64,000 nt of DNA from an uncultured Acetatifactor sp. GTDB lineage: Bacteria > Bacillota > Clostridia > Lachnospirales > Lachnospiraceae. Below, one piece after another: positions 1 through 8,349 of the stretch; position 1 is the stretch's first letter; each line of letters starts with the position of its first letter. The DNA lies in assembly GCA_910578815.1 (NCBI GenBank), contig CAJTSE010000013.1, positions 27,110 to 91,109 of the forward strand, given 5' to 3'. Both the position numbers and the translations under genes were made by a program. The notes beneath the pieces were generated by a model that made no database searches, was not told the origin of the DNA, and saw nothing but the letters and a program-made list of their open reading frames with translations.

Positions 1-207
1 CCTGCTGACGCAGGTTGCTTGCTCGTTAATGTCCACAGAAAAACAAATGCCGCTTTCAAGTGACGATACGTCACTTTGCGCTTTGTTTTCTTTTGCTTCC
101 TCCAGACTCGCAAGCACGCGCAATGTGAACTTTGTTCCCATTGCGCTCCTTTCCTGCTGACGCAGGTTGCTTGCTCGTTAATGTCCACAGAAAAACAAAT
201 GCCGCTT
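1..207. repeat. 55-bp direct repeat pair
   Basis: Positions 1-55 and 153-207 are identical, 152 bp apart. The spacer holds a short perfect hairpin (AAGTGACG, 3-nt loop, CGTCACTT) around 58-76. The second copy runs into an inverted repeat at 181-236. No open frame here resembles a protein, so this stretch appears non-coding. The first copy may continue left of the window. Confidence 0.8.
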
Positions 208-236
208 CGCGTCGCTTGTTTTTCTTTTGTGGACAT
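181..236. other. Long imperfect hairpin downstream of the kinase gene
   Basis: ATGTCCACA (181-189) pairs with TGTGGACAT (228-236), and AAAAACAA (191-198) pairs with TTGTTTTT (216-223). The loop is GC-rich. It lies just after the stop of the minus-strand kinase, but no T-run follows on the minus strand, so it may be a processing or repeat structure rather than a true terminator. Confidence 0.55.
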
Positions 237-281
237 TATATCATCCTGGCCGCTTCATAACGAAAAAATGCACGAATGGTT

Positions 282-1160
282 TCATTCGTGCACCAGTGGT
301 AACAGGATCTCCGTGGCAAATACATTTTCCTCATCCTGCCTGTCAATATACCCCTTATATCTTTCCACTACCCTGTCGATCCGCATCAGCCCGTAGCCGT
401 GAGCCCTGCCCGCCTTGGTGGAGCGATATTCCACGGGCCGGCTTTCCTCCCGGAAATTTTTTTCGCGGCGGAAACCTCTCCCGCGAGGGGATTCCCGGCC
501 CAAATCTTTGCCAAAAGAGGACTCCCGTACACATCCTCCACGAACAAACTCCCGACCAGACTTTTCCTGGTAAACGGCTCTCCTTACGCCTCTTCTCGGC
601 CGCCCGTTTACGGCGTTCATCACATAGATATACAGTTGCCCCTTCATAACGTCAATATAGACCCGGATAAACCGCTTCTCTTCTTCTCTGATCTGCAGGC
701 AGGCTTCCATGGCGTTATCCATCAGGTTGCCGATAATCAGCGACAAGTCAATCTCAGAAATTTCCAGATCGGCAGGTACGATAGCCTTGGCCTCCACCGC
801 AATATTCCTGGCCTTTGCCAAAGACAGCTTGCTGTTCAGCACCGCGTCGATCATCACGTTTCCCGTCTTCACCACCGTGTCCACCGTCGTCAGGTCCTGA
901 TCCAGCCGGTCAAGATACTTCCCCAGCCGTTCCGTCTCTCCCATGGTAAGATACGCCTTCATGGTCTGGATATGGTTGTGATAATCATGCCGCCAGCCCC
1001 GGGTCTGCCGGTACATATGATCCACTTCCTCGCAGTGCTTCCGTAGCAGGTCACTCTGATAATTGCCGATCCGCCTGTCCACCAGCCGCACAAAATATGC
1101 TCTGCCTCCAAGCAGCAGACACAGAAGTACGGCAGCGCCTGCCGCCATCCAAAGAACCAT
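282..1160 (-). CDS. GHKL sensor histidine kinase (AgrC-like)
   Basis: This is a membrane-anchored sensor kinase of the GHKL class that normally phosphorylates a LytTR response regulator. One N-terminal membrane helix (about residues 2-19) is followed by a dimerisation helix with WRHDYHNH (H58 the likely phospho-acceptor), an N-box NLMDNAMEAC near 145-154 and a G-box HGYGLMRI near 254-261. The protein is 292 aa, short for AgrC because there is no polytopic sensor domain. An arginine-rich insertion of roughly 50 residues (about 188-245) separates N-box and G-box, where related kinases have a short linker. The partner regulator lies 82 bp upstream on the same strand. An AAAAGGAGG ribosome site precedes the ATG. 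No autoinducer peptide gene was seen, so the signal is unknown. Confidence 0.88.
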   Translation of the reverse strand: MVLWMAAGAAVLLCLLLGGRAYFVRLVDRRIGNYQSDLLRKHCEEVDHMYRQTRGWRHDYHNHIQTMKAYLTMGETERLGKYLDRLDQDLTTVDTVVKTGNVMIDAVLNSKLSLAKARNIAVEAKAIVPADLEISEIDLSLIIGNLMDNAMEACLQIREEEKRFIRVYIDVMKGQLYIYVMNAVNGRPRRGVRRAVYQEKSGREFVRGGCVRESSFGKDLGRESPRGRGFRREKNFREESRPVEYRSTKAGRAHGYGLMRIDRVVERYKGYIDRQDEENVFATEILLPLVHE

Positions 1161-1242
1161 CCTTTCTGCCTCCTTTTAAACAGCATAAGCCAAGGCCCCA
1201 CAGATGCAGGATTCGGAACTTTACCCCATTCCCTGACAGGAA

Positions 1243-1950
1243 TCACAGCTGCCTCCTGTAATACTCGATGAATCTTCGATTCAGCTCCCTGTAAAGCCTC
1301 CTGCTCACCGGCGCGGATGCCCCGTTGTCAAAAATGCACAGATTCTCCGCAATCTGTTTTACATTTTCCAGATTACACAGATAACAGCGGTGACATTTAA
1401 CAAAAGCCTCTCTGATCAGCTCCTTCTCCAGCTCTGAAATACTCATCATTACCCGAATTTCCGATCCGTCTGCCAGCACAAGCCTGCTGTAATGCCCATC
1501 CGCCTCGCAATAATTAACCTCCCTGAGGTCCAATCTGGCCATGCCGTCTAATGTCCTTATGGTTATCAACTTTCTGGCGCCCTTTCGGCTGCAGATCCGG
1601 TCCATACATTCAAATACCTTCTCTTCTGCTATGGGCTTAAGCAGATAATGCAGGGCCTGCACCTCATACCCTTCCTGGAGATAATCAGACAGCCCCGAAG
1701 TAAAAACCACCGGCATTTCGCCGTCCTTTTCCCTGAGCCTGCGTATCATCTCCATGCCGTTCATTCCGGGCATCTGAATATCCGCAAATACCGCATCCGG
1801 CGCATTGTCCTCCAAATGAAACAGGAAGTTTGCAGCATTTTCATAGATATTCACATGAACTGACTTTCCCCGCGCCCCTCCCCATGCCGAAATATACTGC
1901 TGAAGCAGGCTGCTGTGTATCTCTTCATCCTCTACGATGGCTATCTTCAT
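1243..1950 (-). CDS. LytTR-family response regulator
   Basis: This is a DNA-binding response regulator of the AgrA/LytR type. The N-terminal receiver domain has the acidic pair D8/E9, phospho-acceptor D57 in FADIQMPGMNG and the conserved lysine in HYLLKPIAEEKV. The C-terminal half (about 130-235) is a LytTR DNA-binding domain with the CHRCYLCNLENV segment. The length of 235 aa is normal. It lies directly upstream of the GHKL kinase and is probably co-transcribed with it. The ATG follows GGGTATAACC. The leader contains a hairpin shared with the hisS leader. Confidence 0.92.
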   Translation of the reverse strand: MKIAIVEDEEIHSSLLQQYISAWGGARGKSVHVNIYENAANFLFHLEDNAPDAVFADIQMPGMNGMEMIRRLREKDGEMPVVFTSGLSDYLQEGYEVQALHYLLKPIAEEKVFECMDRICSRKGARKLITIRTLDGMARLDLREVNYCEADGHYSRLVLADGSEIRVMMSISELEKELIREAFVKCHRCYLCNLENVKQIAENLCIFDNGASAPVSRRLYRELNRRFIEYYRRQL

Positions 1951-1961
1951 GGTTATACCCT

Positions 1962-2014
1962 TATGCGTGCTTTACACGCATACCAATCAACATTTGGAAG
2001 TTTATTCCGAACTT
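1962..2014 (-). repeat. Leader hairpin element, copy 1
   Basis: TATGCGTG (1962-1969) pairs with CACGCATA (1975-1982). It is flanked by CCAATCAACATTTGGAAG and ends near ACTT. The same architecture, with a different stem sequence but matching flank, occurs before hisS at 5298-5350. On the minus strand the stem lies a few bases before the ribosome site of the response regulator. Confidence 0.5.
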
Positions 2015-2098
2015 ACACCTTCATACCCGCTTCCGGCGGACAAATGATCCATGAAACTTGAGGAAAAATTGCTGTTCTTGCGTTCTTCCCGGAGTGAC

Positions 2099-3907
2099 TC
2101 ACATTTTCTCAGCAGGCTTACTTTGACCGCCTGGAAAATCTTCATTCAGTTCGCACTTCAGATGCAGCTCCTTTAACTGTCTCTCTTCCACCGTCCCCGG
2201 CGCGCCCATCATCACGTCGCAGGCATTCTTGTTCATGGGGAAGGGAATGATCTCCCGGATACTCTCTTCGCCGCAGATCAGCATAATCATACGGTCAACC
2301 CCAGGTGCAATTCCCGCATGGGGGGGCGCACCATAACAGAACGCATTGTACATGGCGGGGAACTTCGCCTTTACGTCCTCTTCTCCCAGGCCCACCAGCT
2401 CGAATGCCTTAATCATAATCTCCGGATCATGATTCCGCACGGCGCCGGAAGACAGCTCCACACCGTTGCACACCAGGTCATACTGATACGCCAGAATCTC
2501 CAGCGGGTCCTGATTCTTCAAGGCATCCATGCCGCCCTGGGGCATGGAAAAGGGATTATGGCAGAATTCCAGCTCTCCGGATTCCTCCCCGATCTCATAC
2601 ATGGGGAAATCCACGATCCAGCAAAATTCATAGCAGTCCTTCTTCATATGCTTTTCATCTGCTGCGCCCAAAAGTTTCCGCAGCACGCCGGCAGTCTTTT
2701 TCGCCTCTCCCGGCTTTCCTGCCGCCAGCCCCACAAAGTCGCCCTCTTTTAAGTTTAAAGCCTCAATTACGGCTTCCTTTTTCTCCTGCAGGAACTTAGC
2801 AATCCCCCCTGTAAGCTCTCCGTTTTCATCCATCTTAAACCAGTAAGCCTTGCGGGCCGTCTGCACCTCTGTCTCGGCGCAGATAGCGTCAATCTGCTTG
2901 CGGGTGGCAGCAAAGCCCTCCACCACCACCGCCTCCACGGACTGCCCCTCGAAGGGAGCAAAGCCGCAGTCCGAAAGCAGCCCGGTAGCGTCCGTCAGCA
3001 CCAGATCAATCCTTAAGTCCGGCTTATCAGAACCGTATTTATTCATGGCCTCGGAATAGGGAATGCGCACAAAGGGAGCCCGGCTGGCCGTTTTGTAGAT
3101 ACCGTATTTTTCAAAGACCGGCGGAAGCACCTGCTCTACCACGGAGAACACGTCCTCCTGGGAGGCAAAGGCCATCTCCATATCCAGCTGATAAAACTCT
3201 CCGGGAGAACGGTCCGCTCTGGCATCCTCGTCCCGGAAACAGGGCGCGATCTGGAAATAGCGGTCAAAGCCGGAAGCCATCAGAATCTGCTTAAATTGCT
3301 GAGGCGCCTGGGGCAGTGCATAAAAGCGACCGGGATGATTCCTGGCGGGTACCAGATAATCCCTGGCTCCCTCCGGTGAAGAACAGGTCAGAATGGGCGT
3401 GGTAATCTCCATGAAATCCAGGTCGTTCATTCTCCTGCGAAGCTCCGCCACAATTTTACTGCGCAGCACAATATTTTTCTTCATCTGCGGATTGCGCAGA
3501 TCCAGATACCGATATTTTAAACGGGTGTTTTCATCCGCCTCCTTCGACTGGTTGATCTCAAAAGGAAGGGCATTATAAACACACTTCCCCAGAATTTCTA
3601 TTTTTTCCGGCACTACCTCAATTTCGCCGGTGGGAAGCTCCTTGTTTTTATTAGAACGCTCTCTGACCGTTCCCGTCACGGAAATGGTGGACTCTTTGTT
3701 AATGCCGTCAATGATCTCCATGATCTCTTCCGTTTCCACCACTACCTGAGTCGTCCCGTAAAAATCTCTCAAAACCAGGAATCCCAGATTCTTGCTGACC
3801 TTCCTTATATTTTCAAACCATCCGGCAAGAACGACCTTTTCTCCTGCGTTTTCAATGCGCAGCTCATTACAATTATGTGTTCTGGACTGAACCATTTCCG
3901 TACTCAT
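2099..3907 (-). CDS. aspS: Aspartyl-tRNA synthetase
   Basis: This cytoplasmic class II enzyme charges tRNA-Asp with aspartate. At 602 aa it has the bacterial-type length. It has an N-terminal OB-fold anticodon-binding domain (about 15-110), the class II core beginning with LRYRYLDLRNPQM, motif 2 near FRDEDARADRSPGEFYQLD, the inserted GAD domain in the middle, and the C-terminal motif 3 stretch GAPPHAGIAPGVDRM. It lies 100 bp downstream of hisS, the usual pair in Firmicutes. GGAGG precedes the ATG. Confidence 0.98.
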   Translation of the reverse strand: MSTEMVQSRTHNCNELRIENAGEKVVLAGWFENIRKVSKNLGFLVLRDFYGTTQVVVETEEIMEIIDGINKESTISVTGTVRERSNKNKELPTGEIEVVPEKIEILGKCVYNALPFEINQSKEADENTRLKYRYLDLRNPQMKKNIVLRSKIVAELRRRMNDLDFMEITTPILTCSSPEGARDYLVPARNHPGRFYALPQAPQQFKQILMASGFDRYFQIAPCFRDEDARADRSPGEFYQLDMEMAFASQEDVFSVVEQVLPPVFEKYGIYKTASRAPFVRIPYSEAMNKYGSDKPDLRIDLVLTDATGLLSDCGFAPFEGQSVEAVVVEGFAATRKQIDAICAETEVQTARKAYWFKMDENGELTGGIAKFLQEKKEAVIEALNLKEGDFVGLAAGKPGEAKKTAGVLRKLLGAADEKHMKKDCYEFCWIVDFPMYEIGEESGELEFCHNPFSMPQGGMDALKNQDPLEILAYQYDLVCNGVELSSGAVRNHDPEIMIKAFELVGLGEEDVKAKFPAMYNAFCYGAPPHAGIAPGVDRMIMLICGEESIREIIPFPMNKNACDVMMGAPGTVEERQLKELHLKCELNEDFPGGQSKPAEKM

Positions 3908-4009
3908 TTTGTATGCCTCCTTTAAATTAGCAGCCTGTTCATGACTTATGTCTGCACTTCCTGATATACTTTCTTCCCTATATTTCCCGTTGCATTTTCT
4001 CTGAATAAA

Positions 4010-5275
4010 TTAAACCCCCTTCAGACCTTCCTTATAAAATTCCTCAAATTCCTCATAGCCTTCCGCCGTCAGCTGATCCTTCTGGAATTTCTTGTTTTTA
4101 TTCATCCGGGCCACCAGCACCTGACTGCCGTCCTCACGCTCATTCTGGGCTTTGGCGATGATTTCGCACAGTCTTGCTCCTTCCACGCCCTTCTCCACCA
4201 GATAAGCCTTTTTCAGCGGTCTGTGAGGAATCTGAAATCCGTTCTCCATCAATAACAGCACAATCCGCTCAAAGCCGATGGAAAAGCCGCAGGCCGGAAC
4301 ATCGTTTCCCGTAAATTTTCCCACCATCCGGTCATATCTGCCGCCACCGCCGCAGGCCGCGCCAAACTGGGGCATGGAAATCTCAAAAATCGTCCCCGTA
4401 TAATAGGACATACCCCGCACCAGCGTGGCATCAAACACCATCCGAAAGGCCGCCGTCTTCGTGGCACTGACACTGTCAATGATTTCCGTAAGCCCTTTTG
4501 ACACCTCCGGCTCCAGCACTCCTGCCAGAGTTTCCGCCAGATAGGCCACGCCGTTCTCCTGCTGCTCCAGATTTCGGTACAGCGCCAGATACTTATCCAC
4601 GCTTTCCTTGGCAAAACCTTTTTCCAAAAGTTCCGCCTCCACGCCCTCCATGCCGATCTTGTCCATCTTGTCCAGCGTGATAAAAACGCTATCATAAGCT
4701 TCCTCCGGAAAGCCGCTGTAAGCCGCCATGGCCTTCAAAATCTGACGGTCGTTGATACGGATTTCAAAATCCTGAAAGCCCAGCCTGCCAAGGGTAGTGG
4801 TAGTTGCCAGAATCAGCTCAATCTCCGCTAAGTTGGAGGGCTCTCCGAAAATGTCAATATCGCACTGCATAAACTGCCGGTAACGCCCTCTCTGAGGGTT
4901 GTCCGCCCGCCACACATTCCCGATCTGCAGTGCTTTAAAGGGTGAAGGCAGATTTGCTGAATTATTGGAATAATACCGTACCAAAGGCACGGTAAGATCA
5001 TACCGCAGACCGCTGTCCACAATGCTTTCCTCTGAGACGGCCTCCGCCACGTTCAGCTTCTCCCCCCGCTTTAATATTTTAAAAATCAGCTTCTCGTTAT
5101 CGCCCCCCTGCTTGTTGGTCAGGTTGGCAATGTTCTCCACACAGGGAGTCTCAATGGACGTAAATCCAAATCTGCCATAGGTCTCCTTAATAATGCCGAT
5201 CACATAATCCCGAATCTGCATTTCCTCCGGCAGAATATCCTTCATGCCTCTCACAGGCTTTTTACTAAGCGCCAT
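4010..5275 (-). CDS. hisS: Histidyl-tRNA synthetase
   Basis: This class II enzyme charges tRNA-His with histidine in the cytoplasm. It is 421 aa. The N-terminal core starts with PVRGMKDILPEE, motif 2 is WRADNPQRGRYRQFMQCD, the histidine-specific signature is LVRGMSYYTGTIFE, and motif 3 lies in CGGGGRYD to ACGFSIGFERI. The C-terminal anticodon-binding domain is present. aspS follows on the same strand. The leader has a hairpin element related to the one before the LytTR gene. I looked for a T-box and found none. Confidence 0.98.
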   Translation of the reverse strand: MALSKKPVRGMKDILPEEMQIRDYVIGIIKETYGRFGFTSIETPCVENIANLTNKQGGDNEKLIFKILKRGEKLNVAEAVSEESIVDSGLRYDLTVPLVRYYSNNSANLPSPFKALQIGNVWRADNPQRGRYRQFMQCDIDIFGEPSNLAEIELILATTTTLGRLGFQDFEIRINDRQILKAMAAYSGFPEEAYDSVFITLDKMDKIGMEGVEAELLEKGFAKESVDKYLALYRNLEQQENGVAYLAETLAGVLEPEVSKGLTEIIDSVSATKTAAFRMVFDATLVRGMSYYTGTIFEISMPQFGAACGGGGRYDRMVGKFTGNDVPACGFSIGFERIVLLLMENGFQIPHRPLKKAYLVEKGVEGARLCEIIAKAQNEREDGSQVLVARMNKNKKFQKDQLTAEGYEEFEEFYKEGLKGV

Positions 5276-5297
5276 CTTATCATACCTATACCTCTCT

Positions 5298-5350
5298 GTG
5301 CGCTTTGGCGCACATACTAATCAATATTTGGAAATTTATTTCCAAACTTT
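5298..5350 (-). repeat. Leader hairpin element, copy 2 (hisS leader)
   Basis: GTGCGC (5298-5303) pairs with GCGCAC (5308-5313). Next to it TTTGGAAAT (5327-5335) pairs with ATTTCCAAA (5338-5346). The flank ACTAATCAATATTTGGAA matches the copy at 1962-2014. The stem bases differ between copies while pairing is kept, which suggests the RNA fold matters. Confidence 0.5.
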
Positions 5351-5506
5351 CCTTCCGAAAGCTCCGAACTTTACGCCTTGCCCGGCTTTTCTTTTTCAAC
5401 TCTTTTCCTATGATATATACTTTTTCCCCGGCTGTCAATCTTTTGCCACGCCTTTTCACAGCCATTCCATCAAATCATGCTTTTACAGCCGTATTATGCT
5501 TCCCGC

Positions 5507-5562
5507 TTGACATCTTTACTCTAATGTGTTAGATCGAAATTAGTCTAATACCTTAGAGTAAA
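5507..5562 (+). promoter_or_regulatory. Promoter with BlaI-type dyad operator
   Basis: TTGACA at 5507-5512 is followed after 17 bp by a weak -10, TAGATC (5530-5535). A perfect inverted repeat TTTACTCTAA (5515-5524) / TTAGAGTAAA (5553-5562), with an inner TTAGA/TCTAA pair, covers the -10 and the start region. It sits 12 bp before the repressor ATG, as expected for an autoregulated BlaI/MecI-type operon. Confidence 0.65.
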
Positions 5563-5574
5563 GAGGGAGGGCTT

Positions 5575-5946
5575 ATGGACACACCGAAAATTTTTGACAG
5601 TGAATATCGTTTCTGTCTGATCTTATGGGAGCATACCCCTGTAAAAAGCGGGGAACTTGTGGAGCTTTGCAGGGAACGGCTTGGCTGGAAGCCCACCACC
5701 ACCTATACCGTGATCAAGCGCTTATCAGAACGGGGCATTTAAAAAAACGAAAACAGCCTTGTGTCCGCGCTGGTCACAAAGGATGAGGTGCAGGCGGCGG
5801 AAATTGACGAGCTGGTGGAAAAGAAGTTTGACGGCTCACTGCCGGCGTTTGTAGCCGCCTTTACAAAATCTAAAAAAATAACGCCACAGGAAATCGACGA
5901 GGTACAGCGGATGATCGACCGCTTCCGGGAGGGAGGCTCACAATGA
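5575..5946 (+). pseudogene. BlaI/MecI-family repressor with in-frame stop
   Basis: Read from ATG 5575 after AGGGAGGG, the frame gives a BlaI-type winged helix (55 codons, ending KRLSERGI), then a TAA at 5740-5742, then continues in the same frame with KNENSLVSALVTKDEVQ and a dimerisation helix up to 5946. In intact relatives this position encodes a residue inside the wing. One base change explains the lesion. A remnant starting at a GTG (5761) could give only the C-terminal dimerisation part, without DNA binding. The last codons overlap the start of the next gene (ATGA). Confidence 0.85.
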
Positions 5947-7829
5947 GAGAACTGTTCCTGCAGATTGTAAATATGAGTTTAACGGCACTCTGGCTCATCC
6001 TGGCAGTAATGCTTGTAAGACTGCTCCTGCACAGAGCCCCTAAATGGATTCCCGTTTTGTTATGGGCAATTGTAGCGCTCCGACTGATATGTCCCTTTTC
6101 TATTCACAGAAGCATTGCCGCCTGTCCTCCTGCTTTTGGAGAAATCGGCGTAAAGGAGCGTGTAAAGTCTGTCTTAAGCTATAAAAAGCCCGCATTTTGG
6201 ATGATCCTGGGGGCGGTGGCCGCGTGCCTTGACCTGGCTCTCTGCTTCCTGACAGATCCCGCCTCCCGTCAAACCCTCGCCTGGGCGCAGACTCTTTCCC
6301 CGGAGGACGTGCAAATCGTCCGCCTGGAGCTTCTTACCGGCTCAGGCCCGCAATCGCTTTCAGGTGAACTCCCTCCGGAAAGAATCCCTTCCATGACGGC
6401 TCTTCTCAATAAAAGCAGTGGAAAATATGTGTCACAGACTACTGATAACTGGGGCGGTGCCTCCTATCTTTTCCACATTGTATTACAGGACGGCAGCTCT
6501 CATACTGTGGGCAACGCGGGAAACCGTTATCTGATGATTGACGGAGACTATTATGAAGCCCCATACGAATATCTGGCCTCCTGGGAGGATGCTTTCCCCG
6601 AATTTGAAGAATTGTTCCGGAATGCACAGAACAGCGGCGATTCCGGGCAGGACTCGACAGGCGATGGAAAGAATCCTGAAGCAGACTCCAGGCAGCTCCC
6701 GGCAGGCAATGGCGAGAATCCCGATGAGACTTCCGGAACACCGTCAGCAGGCGATGACGAACTGACCGGAGCAGAAACCGCACAGCCAACCAATGATAAC
6801 GACCTGTTCGATGCCATTATCCTGGATAACGTTGACCTGGACCATGACGGGGAAACGGAATCCATCCGTGTCTATGAAGAAATAAAAGGAGCGCTTTACC
6901 ATCTGGAGGTTATCAGGCAGGATGGAACCGTAATCTGGAACCAGGAAGCCGGTTCTCCCCATATGGGGTGGACCTCCGTCTTTCTGTCGCCCTATGACGG
7001 AAAGGACTATCTGATGGAATATCTGCCCACAATTTATCAGGGCGCGGCAAGCTATCGCTACACCCGGTTTTCCCTGGAGGGCAGCCAGGTGACAGAAATA
7101 AACTCCCGAACAGCGGATTTCTCTCTGCCGGTTTTGGAGCTTACCGGCGAAATGGAGGTCTTTGGGGAGATGGCAAATTGCTGGCTGGCAAACAGCACCG
7201 TTCTGTTAAGCACGCTGGAGTTTAAGACAGTGATCGGACCCGCAGATCCCACGGAAATACCGGAGATCTACCCGGTGGTATTTGATTCCGGTGAGCCGGA
7301 CAATTATTTCCAATATCCAGCCCTGCCGGAAAAGGGTCTGCCGCAGGATGTCCTGCCTCTTGAATTCATGTTTGCCAGCGGCGCCGGCGCCTGGGGCACG
7401 GAGCTGACCCTGTATCCTGACGGCAGCTTTGAAGGAATTTATTCAGACAGTGAAGCGGAGAGAGACCTGGAATATCCGAACGGAACTACCTACATCTGCA
7501 AATTTAAGGGTAAATTCGGGGAGATTACAAAACTCAATGATTACTCCTGCAGTATGCGCCTGGAAGAGCTGGTCTGTGAAACGGATGAGGATACGGAATG
7601 GATCGAGGACGGTGTACGCTATATCGGTACTGATGCTTACGGCCTAGCTGAAGGGGAAGAATTTATCTTTTATATGCCCTTCGCTCCCGCGGCGGCGCTG
7701 GACGAGGAATTCTTAAACTGGTGGCCCGAACGCATTTTATACCGGGACGGAAGCATTCAAACCCTGTTTACTTACGCAATCCAGAATGTAAACACCAAGC
7801 AGGGATTTTTCGCTTCCTGGTGGAATTAA
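5943..7829 (+). CDS. BlaR1-like membrane protein lacking its protease core
   Basis: The first 50 residues match the N-terminal membrane helices of BlaR1/MecR1 M56 sensors. Residues about 57-105 (SIAACPPAFGEIGVKERVKS, then a membrane helix) match the segment after the peptidase domain. The zinc HExxH region expected between them is absent, so about 200 residues seem deleted at the junction near PFSIHRSIAACP. The remaining 520 residues are extracytoplasmic: a polar, repeat-rich linker (about 235-285, GDGKNPE/GNGENPD) and a domain with DLDHDGETESI that I cannot assign. The start overlaps the broken BlaI frame. Signal transduction by proteolysis should be impossible, so this is either decaying or re-used as a surface protein. 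Confidence 0.7.
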   Translation: MRELFLQIVNMSLTALWLILAVMLVRLLLHRAPKWIPVLLWAIVALRLICPFSIHRSIAACPPAFGEIGVKERVKSVLSYKKPAFWMILGAVAACLDLALCFLTDPASRQTLAWAQTLSPEDVQIVRLELLTGSGPQSLSGELPPERIPSMTALLNKSSGKYVSQTTDNWGGASYLFHIVLQDGSSHTVGNAGNRYLMIDGDYYEAPYEYLASWEDAFPEFEELFRNAQNSGDSGQDSTGDGKNPEADSRQLPAGNGENPDETSGTPSAGDDELTGAETAQPTNDNDLFDAIILDNVDLDHDGETESIRVYEEIKGALYHLEVIRQDGTVIWNQEAGSPHMGWTSVFLSPYDGKDYLMEYLPTIYQGAASYRYTRFSLEGSQVTEINSRTADFSLPVLELTGEMEVFGEMANCWLANSTVLLSTLEFKTVIGPADPTEIPEIYPVVFDSGEPDNYFQYPALPEKGLPQDVLPLEFMFASGAGAWGTELTLYPDGSFEGIYSDSEAERDLEYPNGTTYICKFKGKFGEITKLNDYSCSMRLEELVCETDEDTEWIEDGVRYIGTDAYGLAEGEEFIFYMPFAPAAALDEEFLNWWPERILYRDGSIQTLFTYAIQNVNTKQGFFASWWN

Positions 7830-7943
7830 GCAGACGAAAGAAAGCACCATCACTGTAATAGTTCAGCCCCCGCAATCACATGGCAGGTGACAGACTGCCG
7901 TTGTTCTCAATGAGGACTGTGCAAAGAGTGCTTCTCACTCTTT

Positions 7944-8294
7944 ATGCTTGTCGGTACGAAACCAATTGTACTTTGCTTGCTTATGTACCGTTACGTCGAG
8001 CCCCAATCTCTGGCTTTTTGGTTAAAGGACAGCTCTCCCCTGATGACCACCGCTTATGACGTTGCGGACTTTGCAAAATATCCGGTAGAAATTTATGCGC
8101 GCCCGATTCGCATTGTATTGATGACCATACTGCCCTTTGCATTTGTGGCCTATATCCCCTCCACCTTTTTCCTGATCAGCGCCAATGTCTGGAAAACCAT
8201 TGGAGCAGAATGCGGTCTGGCCGTTCTGCTCTGGCTGTTTTCCTACAATGTGTTCAAACGGGGGCTTACCCGCTATGAAAGTGCCGGAAATTAA
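7944..8294 (+). pseudogene. C-terminal fragment of an ABC-2 permease
   Basis: The 116-aa frame resembles only the end of DUF990/ABC-2 type permeases of about 260 aa: ADFAKYPVEIYARPIRIVL, a membrane helix, PSTFFL, a last helix and the terminal RGLTRYESAGN. The N-terminal half and any partner ATPase are missing, and the first 25 residues do not look like the family. I read it as a 5'-truncated remnant left by rearrangement after the BlaR1-like gene. Confidence 0.7.
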
Positions 8295-8326
8295 GGAAGC
8301 GCTGACATGATTTCATCAGCGCTTCC
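8295..8326. terminator. Hairpin between convergent genes
   Basis: GGAAGCGCTGA (8295-8305) pairs perfectly with TCAGCGCTTCC (8316-8326). It lies between the plus-strand permease remnant and the minus-strand chemoreceptor, so it can serve both directions. T-runs are weak on both sides. Confidence 0.55.
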
Positions 8327-8349
8327 TGCCTTGAATAAGGTTAAAGTGA

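Noticed and set aside
399..1046. Plus-strand frame of 215 codons at the left edge
   Set aside because: Antisense to the GHKL kinase, which has clear motifs; the frame is Pro/His/Arg-rich with no family match.
5276..5506. Possible T-box leader before hisS
   Set aside because: No sequence resembling the T-box antiterminator consensus on the minus strand, and no terminator next to the start codon.
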